This document shows positions 35,243 to 45,030 of a stretch of 64,000 nt of DNA, piece after piece. The DNA is taken from positions 186,001 to 250,000 of the forward strand of contig CP085323.1 of NCBI GenBank assembly GCA_022870745.1. Reading direction: 5' to 3'. Position numbers and translations under genes: made by a program. The notes beneath the pieces were generated by a model that was not told the origin of the DNA, did not search any database, and worked only from the letters and a program-made list of their open reading frames with translations. The stretch comes from Silvibacterium acidisoli (GTDB lineage Bacteria; Acidobacteriota; Terriglobia; Terriglobales; Acidobacteriaceae). Position 1 is the first letter of the stretch. Each line of letters starts with the position of its first letter.

Positions 35243-37823
35243 CTTCGAGCGCCCTCGCTGTCGCATCGAAAACGATGCCGTTCTCTTCTGTCGCATCGAT
35301 CAGTAACGCAGAGCGTGGCTCCAGTGAGCCTGCAATCAATGCAGATGCCAGCGGCGAGTGAACGTGCTGCTGCATCGTTCTCTCCACCGCTCGAGCACCA
35401 TACTCCGGCTCATAGCCAATAGCCGCAACATAGCGCCGGGCCGCCTCGGTCACCGAGAGCTCAATGCCGTACTCCTCGCGCAAGCGGTCGCCAAGTTGAG
35501 CAAAGTTGCGTGCCACGATTCGATCCAGCTCCGCCTCGCTCAGTGCATCGAAGGTCACGATCTGGGAAATGCGGTTGTAGAACTCAGGCCTGAGCGCCGC
35601 GCGAACCACCTGCAGGATCACTTCCCTGCGCGCTTCACCGTCTTCCGTCCGCATGGCCTCGCGTGCGCCCAGGTTCGAGGTAAAGAGAACGATTGCGTGA
35701 GTAAAGTCGCACAGCCTTCCCTTCGCGTCAGTCAGGCTGCCTTCATCGAGCACAGCGAGGAGCAGGTCAAGAACTTCCGGGTGGGCCTTTTCGCATTCAT
35801 CGAACAAGACGATGGAGTATGGATTGCGGCGAACGCGCTCGGTAAGATATCCGCCCTCATCCGAGCCGACCAGCCCCGGACGCGAACCGATGAGCCCGCT
35901 GATGGAACTGCGTTCCTGGTATTCACCCATGTCCACGCGAATGAGAGCTGTCTCGTCGTCGAAAAGCGCTTCTGCAAGCGCTCTCGCCAGCTCCGTCTTC
36001 CCGGTGCCGGTTGGACCGACGAGAAGAAATGAACTGGGCTTGCGCCTGATTTGCAGGTTTGCTCTCATGCGTCGCACGGCATCGGCAACGGCAAGAACAG
36101 CTTCGTCCTGCCCAAAGACGCGCTGCCCCAGACGCTCTTCGAGCTGGAGCAGGCGTTCGCGTTCGCCTTCGAGCAGGCGGCCGGATGGTATGCCGACGCG
36201 CTCGGCTACAACCTCCGCGATCTCCTCCGCCATAAGCATTCTGCTTTGCGCGGGGGCCTCGGTAACGAACTGCTCAAGCTCAGCGCGCTGCGTGTAGAGG
36301 TGATGAAGCACTCCGTAACGAATCTCAGCTGCGCGAGCCATATCGCCTGTCTCTTCTGCACTTCGCCACAGCGATTCCTGCTCTTCGATGGCTACCAGAG
36401 TGCCGCGCATTCTTTCCTGATCCTGCTGACGACGGGTCCACGCGGCACGCTCCTGATCTGCCTGCGCCCGCAAACGATCGATCTCCTGCGACAGTTCTTC
36501 TCGAATGTTTGCGCCTTCAGGAAGACCAGCCAGCCACAGTTCATTGCTTTCGAGCAACCGCTCGGTCTCTTCGAGTTCCCTCGGGCGCGATTCCTTTACT
36601 GCTCGAGCGCGCGCCGCGGCCTCATCGAGAACGTCTATTGCCTTATCGGGCAGGAAGCGCGCAGGCATGTAACGGCGCGTAAGCTTGATGGACGCCTGGA
36701 GTGCTTCATCCGAGAGCCTGACTTCATGGAAGATTTCATAGCGCGGCCGCAGAGCACGCAGGATGACGAGCATCGCTTCATCATCAGGTTCACCGACCGA
36801 AACCAGGTTGAAGCGCCGCGCCAACGCGCCATCTTTTTCAATGCGCTCACGATATTCGTCGAACGTGGTCGCTCCGATGCATCGCAGTTCACCACGAGCC
36901 AGCGCCGGCTTCAGAATATTGGCGGCGTCCATGCCGCCTGCATCTCCACCAGCGCCTACCAGGGTATGCAGCTCGTCCAGGAAGAGAATGATCTCGCCAC
37001 GCTTGGCGCGGCATGCGTCGATTACGCCTTTCAGGCGCTCTTCGAACTCTCCTCTGTATTTTGTTCCTGCAACCATTGACGCCAGGTCGAGCGAGAGCAC
37101 ACGGCAATGCAGCAGCGAGCGTGGCACATCTCCAGCGGCGATGCGCTGCGCCAGGCCTTCAACGATGGCAGTCTTTCCAACGCCAGGATCTCCTACGCAG
37201 ACGGGATTGCTCTTGGTACGCCGCAGCAGCGTGTGGATAACCTGGCGGACTTCTTCGTCTCGGCCAACGACAGGCATCAGCTCACCGGCGCGGGCAAGGG
37301 CCGTAAGATCGGTGGAGAATCGTTCAAGCGCGCTTGCACCCGAAATCTGCGATCCGGCTTCGCCAAGGCTCTGTTGAGCGGCCTCCGCACCAGCGATGCG
37401 CGCTAGCAACACCTCACGGCTGATGCCGCATTCGCGCAACAGGTTCGCAAGCTGCGGATCTCCCCTCTCGGCAGCGGCCAGCAAAAAATCAGAGGGTTCG
37501 GCAAGCTCTGCGCCATGTGATTCGGCAGCTGCAAACGCCTGCTCCATCAGGCGCCGCAGAGCAGGTGACGCGACCACGCGTGCGGATGCTCCAGATACAT
37601 TTGCTGCGATCCCGTTGAGCCGCAGAGTCAACCCTTCACGCAGCATGGACAACATGCATCCGGAAGCCTGCAGGCGAACCGCATCGGGGCTCGCATCTGC
37701 GACGATGACCCAAAGCAAATGTTCCGGAGCGATCGCTGCATGTTTCCGTTCTTCCGCAAAGGCACGCGATCGAACGAGCGCATCTTCCAGGCGGGGCGAT
37801 ATCTTATCGAGCGAGGGAGCCAT
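35235..37823 (-). CDS. clpV: ClpV/ClpB-type AAA+ ATPase of the type VI system
   Basis: 862 residues, about the ClpV size. An N-domain (residues 10-150, [20 protein letters not shown]) is followed by AAA1 with Walker A GDPGVGKT at 211-218 and Walker [14 protein letters not shown], a coiled middle domain ([13 protein letters not shown]), and AAA2 with [10 protein letters not shown] and [13 protein letters not shown]. It unfolds and recycles the contracted TssB/TssC sheath. AGGAGA lies eight bases from the ATG. ClpB is also possible by sequence alone, but the position 12 bp after tssK in a sheath-baseplate operon makes ClpV the better call. Confidence 0.9.
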   Translation of the reverse strand: MAPSLDKISPRLEDALVRSRAFAEERKHAAIAPEHLLWVIVADASPDAVRLQASGCMLSMLREGLTLRLNGIAANVSGASARVVASPALRRLMEQAFAAAESHGAELAEPSDFLLAAAERGDPQLANLLRECGISREVLLARIAGAEAAQQSLGEAGSQISGASALERFSTDLTALARAGELMPVVGRDEEVRQVIHTLLRRTKSNPVCVGDPGVGKTAIVEGLAQRIAAGDVPRSLLHCRVLSLDLASMVAGTKYRGEFEERLKGVIDACRAKRGEIILFLDELHTLVGAGGDAGGMDAANILKPALARGELRCIGATTFDEYRERIEKDGALARRFNLVSVGEPDDEAMLVILRALRPRYEIFHEVRLSDEALQASIKLTRRYMPARFLPDKAIDVLDEAAARARAVKESRPRELEETERLLESNELWLAGLPEGANIREELSQEIDRLRAQADQERAAWTRRQQDQERMRGTLVAIEEQESLWRSAEETGDMARAAEIRYGVLHHLYTQRAELEQFVTEAPAQSRMLMAEEIAEVVAERVGIPSGRLLEGERERLLQLEERLGQRVFGQDEAVLAVADAVRRMRANLQIRRKPSSFLLVGPTGTGKTELARALAEALFDDETALIRVDMGEYQERSSISGLIGSRPGLVGSDEGGYLTERVRRNPYSIVLFDECEKAHPEVLDLLLAVLDEGSLTDAKGRLCDFTHAIVLFTSNLGAREAMRTEDGEARREVILQVVRAALRPEFYNRISQIVTFDALSEAELDRIVARNFAQLGDRLREEYGIELSVTEAARRYVAAIGYEPEYGARAVERTMQQHVHSPLASALIAGSLEPRSALLIDATEENGIVFDATARALEGV

Positions 37824-37835
37824 CGTGCCGTTCTC

Positions 37836-39506
37836 CTATTCCAGTCTTCGCCGGCGAGGCGGGGCTACGGGTGCTTCGACAAACTGCTCATCTTCCCGCG
37901 TTGTTCGAACAGAACGGTTGCCGGCGGGAAAATCCCCTGGCTGCAGAGGCGGACGGAAGGCTGCCACCGGTTCCTCGCGAGGTGCTTCCATGCGCGCCGG
38001 AGGAACCTCGTCCACATAGAAACGATGGCGTACAAAGAGTAGAACCCCGCTGACAGGGAAACGCGCGGGCACCGTGACACGAAGATCGATGATGGTCTGC
38101 ACTTCTGGCGCGTCAAAGTCGAACTCGACGTTGTTCTGGCCTTCCGCGCGTACATAAGCGACGCCGTGCAGAGGCGTGCGGCGTGCTCCGCTGCCTTCGT
38201 TGATACCCAGTTCCACCGGAATCTGTTCCTGGGTCTCAAAACCACGCGCGGCGTGAGCTGTGAGGATCATTCGATACTTCTCCCGTCCTTCAAGCCGGAT
38301 GTTGGCGAAGTAGAAGGTCATCTGGTCACCGAAGCCCTGCAGCCTCGCCGGCTTCGCTGCCAGCTTATAGAGGGCGCTTCCGCCGCGGTCGAAGAAGAAG
38401 TTCATGCTCTCAAGCAACGGGCTGACGCGGAAGTCGATGTACTTTCCTTCCAGGGCACGCTCCAGCACTTCTATGCCGCGAAGCGCGCGCTCGGCTCCCT
38501 GCAGCTCTTTTGCGAGATCGTCCGGTTGCCGCCAGCGCCTCTCCGACTGCAGAACCTGGGTCAGGTGGTCGAGGGCGGGCGCGAACTCCGCTTCGCCTGC
38601 GCTGCGCAGCGCGTCGAAGTACTGCCGCACCGGCGGGCTCAGGTTCAGGTGCAATGCGGCTCCGTGTGTGAGCTTCCGCAGGTGACCCAGGAATCTTCCG
38701 GGAGACTGCGTGATGTCGAGGCATTCTTCCAGACAGCTATCGAGCAGCGGGATGATGGAGCGAACGAACGCAAGCGTTTCGTCATCCAGGCGGCTGTCGA
38801 TGCCGCGCTCGCGAGCCATCTCGATGTAATCCTGCATCGCATGGTGCAACTGCAGAAAGCGCCCGGAGAGTGCAGCTAGCAGGTCGACCATGCGGCGCCA
38901 GCTTGTGGACAGTTCGCTCAATGCGCCCATGTGCAGGCAGGGCGGAAAAAAGCGCGGGTCGAGCTCATAAGCAAGCCCCTGGTCGCGAAGCCGAAGAGCC
39001 CCAACCATCAATGCATGAACGAGATATTCACCGTGCGGTTCCAGTATGACCCTGCACGCGCGTACACGCTCTGTTTGCATCTGCGGATTGTGCTCGTCCA
39101 CGGGCCCATCGATGGCGACGTATTCATGGGGAGGAACGAGCAGATGGACACGCAGTTGCTTCTTGTCCCGCAGATCCGCTTTTGCGAAACGCTGTGTCAC
39201 CGATGTTTCAGGCGTCACCTCGACCGGGGTTCCGGCGGGAGTAAGGCCGCGGCATTGCGACACCGTGATCTGAAGCGACTCTTCATCTTCTACGAGTTGA
39301 ATGACCGGGTCGTGACGGCCAACCCCACTGAGGGCTTCCGGCAGCCGCATACCTCCGCCGATAAGGCCGAACTCCCTCGAGGTGTAGCGAAGCATCCATA
39401 GCAGGGAGGCTTCGTGAAAGCGTTCCTGACGAAGGAAGTGCTCGGGCGTCACAAGCATCCCGAACTCCCAGTTCACAGCCGGTTTCAATGTCTCTTGCGA
39501 ATTCAT
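37836..39506 (-). CDS. tssK: Type VI baseplate protein TssK
   Basis: 556 residues, longer than the usual 440-450. The N-terminal signature is present: VNWEFGMLVTPEHFLRQERF, the counterpart of the WxxGMxLxPQHFQ region. The middle domain has HAMQDYIEMARER and LDSCLEECLDI. TssK is the trimeric baseplate adaptor that in other systems ties the wedge to the membrane complex. The extra length lies mainly in a proline/arginine-rich C-terminal tail. The ATG overlaps the tssG stop by 4 bp (ATGA). Confidence 0.87.
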   Translation of the reverse strand: MNSQETLKPAVNWEFGMLVTPEHFLRQERFHEASLLWMLRYTSREFGLIGGGMRLPEALSGVGRHDPVIQLVEDEESLQITVSQCRGLTPAGTPVEVTPETSVTQRFAKADLRDKKQLRVHLLVPPHEYVAIDGPVDEHNPQMQTERVRACRVILEPHGEYLVHALMVGALRLRDQGLAYELDPRFFPPCLHMGALSELSTSWRRMVDLLAALSGRFLQLHHAMQDYIEMARERGIDSRLDDETLAFVRSIIPLLDSCLEECLDITQSPGRFLGHLRKLTHGAALHLNLSPPVRQYFDALRSAGEAEFAPALDHLTQVLQSERRWRQPDDLAKELQGAERALRGIEVLERALEGKYIDFRVSPLLESMNFFFDRGGSALYKLAAKPARLQGFGDQMTFYFANIRLEGREKYRMILTAHAARGFETQEQIPVELGINEGSGARRTPLHGVAYVRAEGQNNVEFDFDAPEVQTIIDLRVTVPARFPVSGVLLFVRHRFYVDEVPPARMEAPREEPVAAFRPPLQPGDFPAGNRSVRTTREDEQFVEAPVAPPRRRRLE

Positions 39507-40402
39507 GATGCGATTCCTCTACCCAAATGGAAGTTGACGCCGAGCCTGCCGTTCTTCGCATCGTTTCCAAGCACCGGAGCAACATTCTTGTCCTCTACAA
39601 GCCATGCAATGCTGTAGTCCTGGTAAGCGCTCAGGCACAAGTCGCAGGCCATTTTCAGCAGCTCTCTGCCGTTCTCACTCTGGAATTGCGTGTATTGCGT
39701 CAGTGACACAGGCCCAAGACGCAGCCGGATTCCGTCCACGTCCCACATACCATTGCCAGCAATCCAGTCCACACCGAGGCGGCTTGACCGCTCTCCCAGC
39801 TTCGAAGCCTGCTCGTACTTTCGGTAGGTAGTAAAGCTCTCGACAGAATGCAGAGGAATATCGAAAAGCAGGCGCATGGTTAGCCTGATTCCACCTTCGC
39901 GGCCGCCAAGCCGCGACAGTGCAGGCATCAGGAGCGACAGCCGAAACCACATTTCTTCCGGCCACAACGACGCGTCCATCCCGAACAGCGCAAGCCAGCG
40001 GCGGCAAGCATCGGGCCGCTGCTCGGAGAAAGCAAACATCGGCGCGCCCGCGCGAAACCAGCGAGCCATCTTTTCAACAGGACTGTCCACTATCCGGCAA
40101 AGCTCGCGCGTGCCCATCTCCCGATCGGCTCCGGACTCGCGCATCGGCAGCGGCAGTGCATGGAAGAAGCCGAAGCCTGCGATGGAAAGGGTAACGCGCG
40201 TGGTCGAAGCGAGTAGCGAGCCGGGTGGCGGCGACTGCTTTACGACAGCCAGACCCGGCCGGCCGGGCCCATCCATCAACAGGGCGATGCGGGCGTCCGG
40301 CACGCCGAGCTGTTCAAGAGCAAGCAGCGCCGAGTCAACCGAATGCGCGAATCCGGCAGTCGGTGAAATAAAATCCGGCATGACGGCTGTCGTATCGGTC
40401 AT
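39503..40402 (-). CDS. tssG: Type VI baseplate protein TssG with N-terminal PASTA-like segment
   Basis: 299 residues. The C-terminal half matches TssG well: GMWDVDGIRLRLGPVSLTQY, then a LLKMACDLCLSAYQDYSIAW segment, and LGNDAKNGRLGVNFHLG. The N-terminal 75 residues look instead like a PASTA module (VVKQSPPPGSLLASTTRVTL), which is unusual for TssG. TssG joins two TssF copies into the baseplate wedge. Start and stop overlap tssF and tssK by 4 bp each, so expression should be closely coupled. Confidence 0.8.
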   Translation of the reverse strand: MTDTTAVMPDFISPTAGFAHSVDSALLALEQLGVPDARIALLMDGPGRPGLAVVKQSPPPGSLLASTTRVTLSIAGFGFFHALPLPMRESGADREMGTRELCRIVDSPVEKMARWFRAGAPMFAFSEQRPDACRRWLALFGMDASLWPEEMWFRLSLLMPALSRLGGREGGIRLTMRLLFDIPLHSVESFTTYRKYEQASKLGERSSRLGVDWIAGNGMWDVDGIRLRLGPVSLTQYTQFQSENGRELLKMACDLCLSAYQDYSIAWLVEDKNVAPVLGNDAKNGRLGVNFHLGRGIAS

Positions 40403-42093
40403 GCCCAGGCAAGCTCCAGACTCACTTCCACGTCCAGCGGAACGCGCTCTCGCAGGAAGCGGCGCAGTTCGGCAAGCAGGATCTGCGGCTCTTCCTCCCC
40501 TTCGAAGCGCTCACGACTGGCATGCAGCAGCAGGTGAAAGACCCTCCGCAGACTCCCGTTAAGTCCGCGCTGAGCCCGAGGCGTCACTTCAACTGCAGTG
40601 ATACGGGTATCGAAGGAGCGAACGGCTACTTCAATATCCGTGCGCGTAATAAGCCGTTCGCGTGAAAGTAGAACCTCCGCAAACCTCTGCCTTGCGGAAT
40701 GCAATGCTTCGCCGTCTGTGCCGCCTGCGCTCGCGGTCACATTTTCGACAGTCAGCCCTGATGTCCATGTAGGTTTGCCGAAGGCATTCAGGCGCGAGGT
40801 GCCCATGCCGTTGCCTTCGCGTCCCTCGGTCATCCACAGGCGCACGTTCGCATAGGCTTCAGGGCGGCCATCTTTCATCCGTCCCGGGGTCAGCGTGATC
40901 CGCTGCTGTTCGATTCGGTAGCGGCCAGCAATTGCGTGTGCTCCCTGCTCGTATTCGGGCACATAAGCGGTTCCACTTTCGCCGGCAATACTTAGCGCAG
41001 ACACCAGGAACAGCTTATTGCGGCCCTCGGGGTTCAACGGAATCGTTTTTCCATGCTCAGGGAAACGCACCGTCTGGTGCAGGAGCTGCACATTGGAAGC
41101 GCTCTGCGCGTGCAGATGTACCGCCGTCAACGCGGTGTGCAGCGGCTCCACGTGCGGATCGAGCTGGATGCGCAGCCAGGCGCGTGGCGTGTCAAACAGC
41201 GCATAACGGCGAAAGATCTGTCGCAATGGAAATTCCAGCCCCTGAGGCTGGCGGCAAAGAAAATCATTCTCTTTAGGCACGAGAGGAAGCACGAAGCATC
41301 GCCCCTGCCAGAAACCACCAGGCAGTGCAGGAGCCTGATCGGGCGCGATCTCTTCTCCGCCGCTCTTTGTCGAGCGGCCCGCGCCGGCTGGCATCAACCA
41401 CTCCAGGCCGATCTGTCCCCCATTGAGTGAGCCGGTTCGCATCAGGCCCCGTTCCGTGAAGCGGCCGGAAGAAGATGCGAGGCACCAGTTCTCGCGCCGA
41501 AGTTGCGCGTGCAGCAGGGTCGCCTCCGGGCTGATCTGAAGGAAGATGCCATGCCGGGAAAGATGAGACTGCGGCAGGTTTTCGACGGCGATGTAGATAC
41601 TCGGAAAGCTGCCAAGACGCGCGGGCACAGCGTCATAACCAGGCTCGGCCTGAACGGTTTCTTCGGGCAGAGCCATACCACTCACCAGCCGCAGCGACTC
41701 GTTCTCATAAACGAACACACCGGCAACGCGTGCAGGCGATACGGAGATGCCATAGTCAGTCAGGAAGCTGCTGCGCCCTCCATGCTCGGGCATCCCGACC
41801 AGCTCGGTTCCAGCCGCGATCTCTGCTGATTCCTGCTCGCAACGAAACGCGACAATGGTCTGCGATGGCTGTGCAAACCTACGGTCAAAGTTCAGGCCAT
41901 CTAGCAACTCGCCCAGAAGAGCGGATCGCAGCGCACTAGTGTTCGAGGTGATCGAGCCGATCTGGTGCGCAAGCGTACGAAAAAGCACCGCGAGTATCGG
42001 ATCCATCGCGGTCCATTCCATGCCGTACTCGCCGAGGTGCCGGCGAAACTCTTCCCGAAGCTGCAGATCGATCTCAGCGACGCTCGCGTTCAT
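40399..42093 (-). CDS. tssF: Type VI baseplate protein TssF
   Basis: 564 residues, near the usual 580-620. Early residues LREEFRRHLGEYGMEW and FDRRFAQPSQTIVAFRCE follow the TssF N-terminal pattern, somewhat diverged. The C-terminal part (RLITRTDIEVAVRSFDTRI, LRRFLRERVPLDVEV) resembles phage baseplate J/gp6 proteins, with which TssF is homologous. It builds the wedge with TssG and TssE. It overlaps both neighbours by 4 bp. Order and overlaps support the call more strongly than sequence alone. Confidence 0.78.
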   Translation of the reverse strand: MNASVAEIDLQLREEFRRHLGEYGMEWTAMDPILAVLFRTLAHQIGSITSNTSALRSALLGELLDGLNFDRRFAQPSQTIVAFRCEQESAEIAAGTELVGMPEHGGRSSFLTDYGISVSPARVAGVFVYENESLRLVSGMALPEETVQAEPGYDAVPARLGSFPSIYIAVENLPQSHLSRHGIFLQISPEATLLHAQLRRENWCLASSSGRFTERGLMRTGSLNGGQIGLEWLMPAGAGRSTKSGGEEIAPDQAPALPGGFWQGRCFVLPLVPKENDFLCRQPQGLEFPLRQIFRRYALFDTPRAWLRIQLDPHVEPLHTALTAVHLHAQSASNVQLLHQTVRFPEHGKTIPLNPEGRNKLFLVSALSIAGESGTAYVPEYEQGAHAIAGRYRIEQQRITLTPGRMKDGRPEAYANVRLWMTEGREGNGMGTSRLNAFGKPTWTSGLTVENVTASAGGTDGEALHSARQRFAEVLLSRERLITRTDIEVAVRSFDTRITAVEVTPRAQRGLNGSLRRVFHLLLHASRERFEGEEEPQILLAELRRFLRERVPLDVEVSLELAWA

Positions 42094-42521
42094 GCCTGTC
42101 TCCCTGGCATTGCGGGTGCGACCGGACGCAGCACGAACACTGCGGAAAGATCATCGAACAAATGCGAAGCCCATTGCGCGCGTGCCCGGCCCTGCGTGTC
42201 TCTCGATGGAAGATGAAGCTCCAGGCGATCGACGCAATAACGATCGAGACCTAACTCGAGCAACGATGCGTTCACATCCGCTATCAGCGCATCGCATCGC
42301 CTGGCCCGCTGCTCTTCGGTCTCCGTGTCACGCGTGATCACCCTCTGTAATTCTTCGAGACGTTCCCTGATACCGAATTCCGGACTTGCATGCCAGCTGC
42401 CGCGCTCTGTCTGAGCCATCAGTACCAGCAGCCGGGCGTATGCACTGCGCGCATCTTCCTTTACAAGCTGCGCACGCTCCAGGCGAAGCGGAAATCGGAT
42501 AGCCAGACTTTTTTCGATCAT
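42090..42521 (-). CDS. tssE: Type VI baseplate protein TssE (gp25-like)
   Basis: 143 residues from the ATG at 42521, normal for TssE (130-150). The gp25 region is recognisable as LLVLMAQTERGSWHASPEFGI (start to end about residues 30-50), where the phage family has GERxxxPxFG. A variable C-terminal half with an alternating strand pattern follows. TssE initiates sheath assembly on the baseplate. The call leans on position between hcp and tssF, with a 4-bp overlap onto tssF; the sequence match is moderate. Confidence 0.68.
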   Translation of the reverse strand: MIEKSLAIRFPLRLERAQLVKEDARSAYARLLVLMAQTERGSWHASPEFGIRERLEELQRVITRDTETEEQRARRCDALIADVNASLLELGLDRYCVDRLELHLPSRDTQGRARAQWASHLFDDLSAVFVLRPVAPAMPGRQA

Positions 42522-42606
42522 CGACACTCTGAACCGGGTGGATTTTTGATGTGCGAAGTGAAAATGCAGGCGGCACAATCCGACATGCGCCGCCCCTCGA
42601 GTATGC

Positions 42607-43065
42607 TTAGTTGCCCATCGAGATATCTTTGTAGTTCTGCTGGTTCATCGCCGGTTCCAGCTCAAGGGTGAGCAGGTGATTGACCGTCGAATAAGCGCTC
42701 GAATCGGTGGTTCCGTCGGGCGCAGAGGTCGGGAGAGGATTGCCCGTCTCGAAGCGGCTGATCCAGCCCTTGAACTTGTACGAGCAGAGCGCGTCCTGCT
42801 TGGCATCGTCCTTCCAGTATTCAATCTTCATGTCGACGATCTTGTCCCGCGACACAACGTTCGAGAGCTGGAACAGCTGCTGCAGCGTCGCGTTGGAGAT
42901 GTTGGTGTCGTCGTGGAAGTCGGCGTAAACCTTGATCGCCGTGGAAAGTGTTCCCATCTCCGGCATGCCGGAGCGATCCTTAAGCGTCGAGAAGCGTACG
43001 CTGCTTGCCAGAGCATCGAACTTGTTTCCGGCAATCGTGATGGTGCTGCGAAGTGGGCTCGCCAT
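42607..43065 (-). CDS. hcp: Type VI inner-tube protein Hcp
   Basis: 152 residues from the ATG at 43065, with GAGGGA upstream. The Hcp/TssD pattern is visible: SPLRSTITIAGNKFDALAS, GMPEMGTLSTAIKVYADFHD, and a late HLLTLELEPAMNQ. Hcp hexamers stack into the expelled tube and often carry small effectors. The GTLSTAIKV region resembles the Bacteroidetes-type TssD as much as the proteobacterial Hcp. A 107-bp gap separates it from tssC upstream, so hcp may have its own ribosome-loading or promoter signals. Confidence 0.88.
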   Translation of the reverse strand: MASPLRSTITIAGNKFDALASSVRFSTLKDRSGMPEMGTLSTAIKVYADFHDDTNISNATLQQLFQLSNVVSRDKIVDMKIEYWKDDAKQDALCSYKFKGWISRFETGNPLPTSAPDGTTDSSAYSTVNHLLTLELEPAMNQQNYKDISMGN

Positions 43066-43172
43066 ACGTTCTATCCCTCTTTCATTCGGAATGTGTGAGA
43101 GTTGAGGTCGACGACGCCTGGAAAGCAGACGCCAGAGATATCCTGCGAACCGGCCCAGGTCCAACTTCCGTC

Positions 43173-44516
43173 TCAGCGAGCGACGGCCTGCTGGCCTGCG
43201 CCATCCGGGGAAAAGTCGGGCGTGTCGATCTTGAGCCGGAAAGTTTCCCCGGGACCCGTGGGCACGACCTCAAGTTTGAGATCGCAGATCCCTTGCATCC
43301 TCTTGGCCGCGTCCCGATCGATGTCAAGCTTGTACTCGATAATCGTTCCGGACTCGACCTGCTCCTGCAGCATCTTCGCAATCGGCTTCTCGATAGCCTC
43401 ATCGATGAAGTCGCGCGTCAGCACCTGCCCTGCCACCTGCAACAGATGATGGCGGCAGCAGCGCTCGATGTAACGAATGATGCGATAGGAGGTAAAGAAC
43501 TTGTACACGCCGTAAGGATCATCGGCCAGCGTGCGGCAGCCGAAGAAGCACAGCTTGTTGTCCGCATCGCGGATGATCGGAATCAGCTGCCTCTCCATGC
43601 TCAGGTGTTCCATCTCGCCGATCAACGGCTCGATGCGTGCTTTCTCGGGGCCGTTCACCTGCCCGAAACGCGAACCGACCGGTCCCTGCGCCATGCCGGC
43701 TGCATCGTCCGTACGAGCGACTGCTCCGGCGAAGGCCAGCGATGGCGGCCCCCACAGGTCGTCGCCGCTGTCTACGTTGCGCTCAAACCAATACCGTGGG
43801 CGGAGCTGCAGATATCCCATGACGACGACATCCGCAGCCGCGCGATCTTCCGGGCGCTTCAGGAACTCATACTTGCCACCGGGACGGAAATTTCGCTCTA
43901 CATTCTGGAACGACTTCTCGTCATCGATATCGGTGATAAGAAGGATGCCCCACTGGTTCGCGATGTTCTCAAGATGCTCGCGGACCGGCTGGCTGATCAT
44001 GCCGGGCATCACCAGGTTGCAGATATCGTCACGAAAGTTGAAGTTGTCATTCCGCTTGCGGCAGAAGTTCTCGATGGCTGCGAGGGTAACGCTGAACACG
44101 CCTTCAATCTTTGCAGGGTCGGTATTCCATACGTGCAGCTCTACCGGCTTGCGCTGCTTCCCGTCATAGACCTTGCAGTTCTCGAAGAAAATCTGGAGCT
44201 GACGGTAGCTGCGCTCCATCGGGCGAACGTGCTCGTACACCTCTTCAAGCAGGTCGTCGCGCAGCTTCTCGGCGCGGTCGATCAACGCCTGCAGCTTGCG
44301 CAGCGTTTCGTCGAAGGTATCACTCTCTTCAAGCGAATCGGTCACACTCGAGAGCTGCGTGATGAAATCGCGCGCGGTGTTCGGGGTGAAGATCGAGTCA
44401 AGCGGGCGCCGCTCATCGATCAGGCCGGGATGAAGATCGGCGAAAATCTCGAGCATCACATCTCGTGTTTCGTTCGATCCCAGGATTTCGTGGGTGGTAC
44501 GTGTGGCAGTCGCCAT
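43173..44516 (-). CDS. tssC: Type VI contractile sheath large subunit TssC
   Basis: 447 residues. TssC hallmarks include LDERxxLIDxx-like LRKLQALIDRAEKLRDD, the conserved DPARIEGVF counterpart (NTDPAKIEGVF), NQWGILLITDIDDEKSF, ERNFRPGGKYEFLKRP, LQLRPRYWFERN, GPPSLAFAGAVAR, and CRTLADDPYGVYKFF. It forms the outer tube with TssB and contracts to drive the Hcp tube and spike out of the cell. The ATG overlaps the tssB stop (TAATG). Sequence alone makes this a confident call. Confidence 0.95.
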   Translation of the reverse strand: MATATRTTHEILGSNETRDVMLEIFADLHPGLIDERRPLDSIFTPNTARDFITQLSSVTDSLEESDTFDETLRKLQALIDRAEKLRDDLLEEVYEHVRPMERSYRQLQIFFENCKVYDGKQRKPVELHVWNTDPAKIEGVFSVTLAAIENFCRKRNDNFNFRDDICNLVMPGMISQPVREHLENIANQWGILLITDIDDEKSFQNVERNFRPGGKYEFLKRPEDRAAADVVVMGYLQLRPRYWFERNVDSGDDLWGPPSLAFAGAVARTDDAAGMAQGPVGSRFGQVNGPEKARIEPLIGEMEHLSMERQLIPIIRDADNKLCFFGCRTLADDPYGVYKFFTSYRIIRYIERCCRHHLLQVAGQVLTRDFIDEAIEKPIAKMLQEQVESGTIIEYKLDIDRDAAKRMQGICDLKLEVVPTGPGETFRLKIDTPDFSPDGAGQQAVAR

Positions 44517-45019
44517 TATTTCGTTTCCTCCCCGCTTACTTTTTCGAGCTCTGCACGGAGCTGGCCAAGCGCCTCGATGATCTGCTTACGCTCCTGCGGA
44601 TTCGCCCATGCGCGACGCACTGCCGGCAGACGCCAGCGATCCTTAAGGCGATACAACAGGTCAATGTTGTTCTTAAGATCGGCCAGATCGTTTCTGAGAA
44701 AAGTCACCGAACCGTCCTCAGCCTTGACCTCGCGGCGAGCCATCAGATTCGCCGGCTCGAAGTCTTTTACGCTCTCAAACCGCAGATCCGCTTCAAAGGT
44801 CACACCGTCTTCGTTCGGCGTGCTGTGAAACTGCAATCCCGGCTTGAACTTCGCAAAGGCATCTTCGAGAGATTCGACTGTTACCGGCTCTTCGTTCTCG
44901 CTGCGTAACTCCTTGCCCACGCGATCCGCCGTCATTGGCATCGGAACCGCAGTTGTGCTGGTCGGTACCTTTCGGACTGCAGGCCTTACGCTTTGTCGTT
45001 TTACTTCGATAATGGGCAT
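44516..45019 (-). CDS. tssB: Type VI contractile sheath small subunit TssB
   Basis: 167 residues. TssB pattern: VESLEDAFAKFKPGLQFH, FEADLRFESVKDFEPANL, LKNNIDLLYRLKDRW. TssB binds TssC to build the sheath and supplies the strand that links protomers. An N-terminal, proline-rich stretch (VRKVPTSTTAVPMPMT) is longer than in proteobacterial TssB. Position directly before tssC with a TAATG overlap confirms the pair. Confidence 0.93.
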   Translation of the reverse strand: MPIIEVKRQSVRPAVRKVPTSTTAVPMPMTADRVGKELRSENEEPVTVESLEDAFAKFKPGLQFHSTPNEDGVTFEADLRFESVKDFEPANLMARREVKAEDGSVTFLRNDLADLKNNIDLLYRLKDRWRLPAVRRAWANPQERKQIIEALGQLRAELEKVSGEETK

Positions 45020-45030
45020 CTTGCGTCTCC

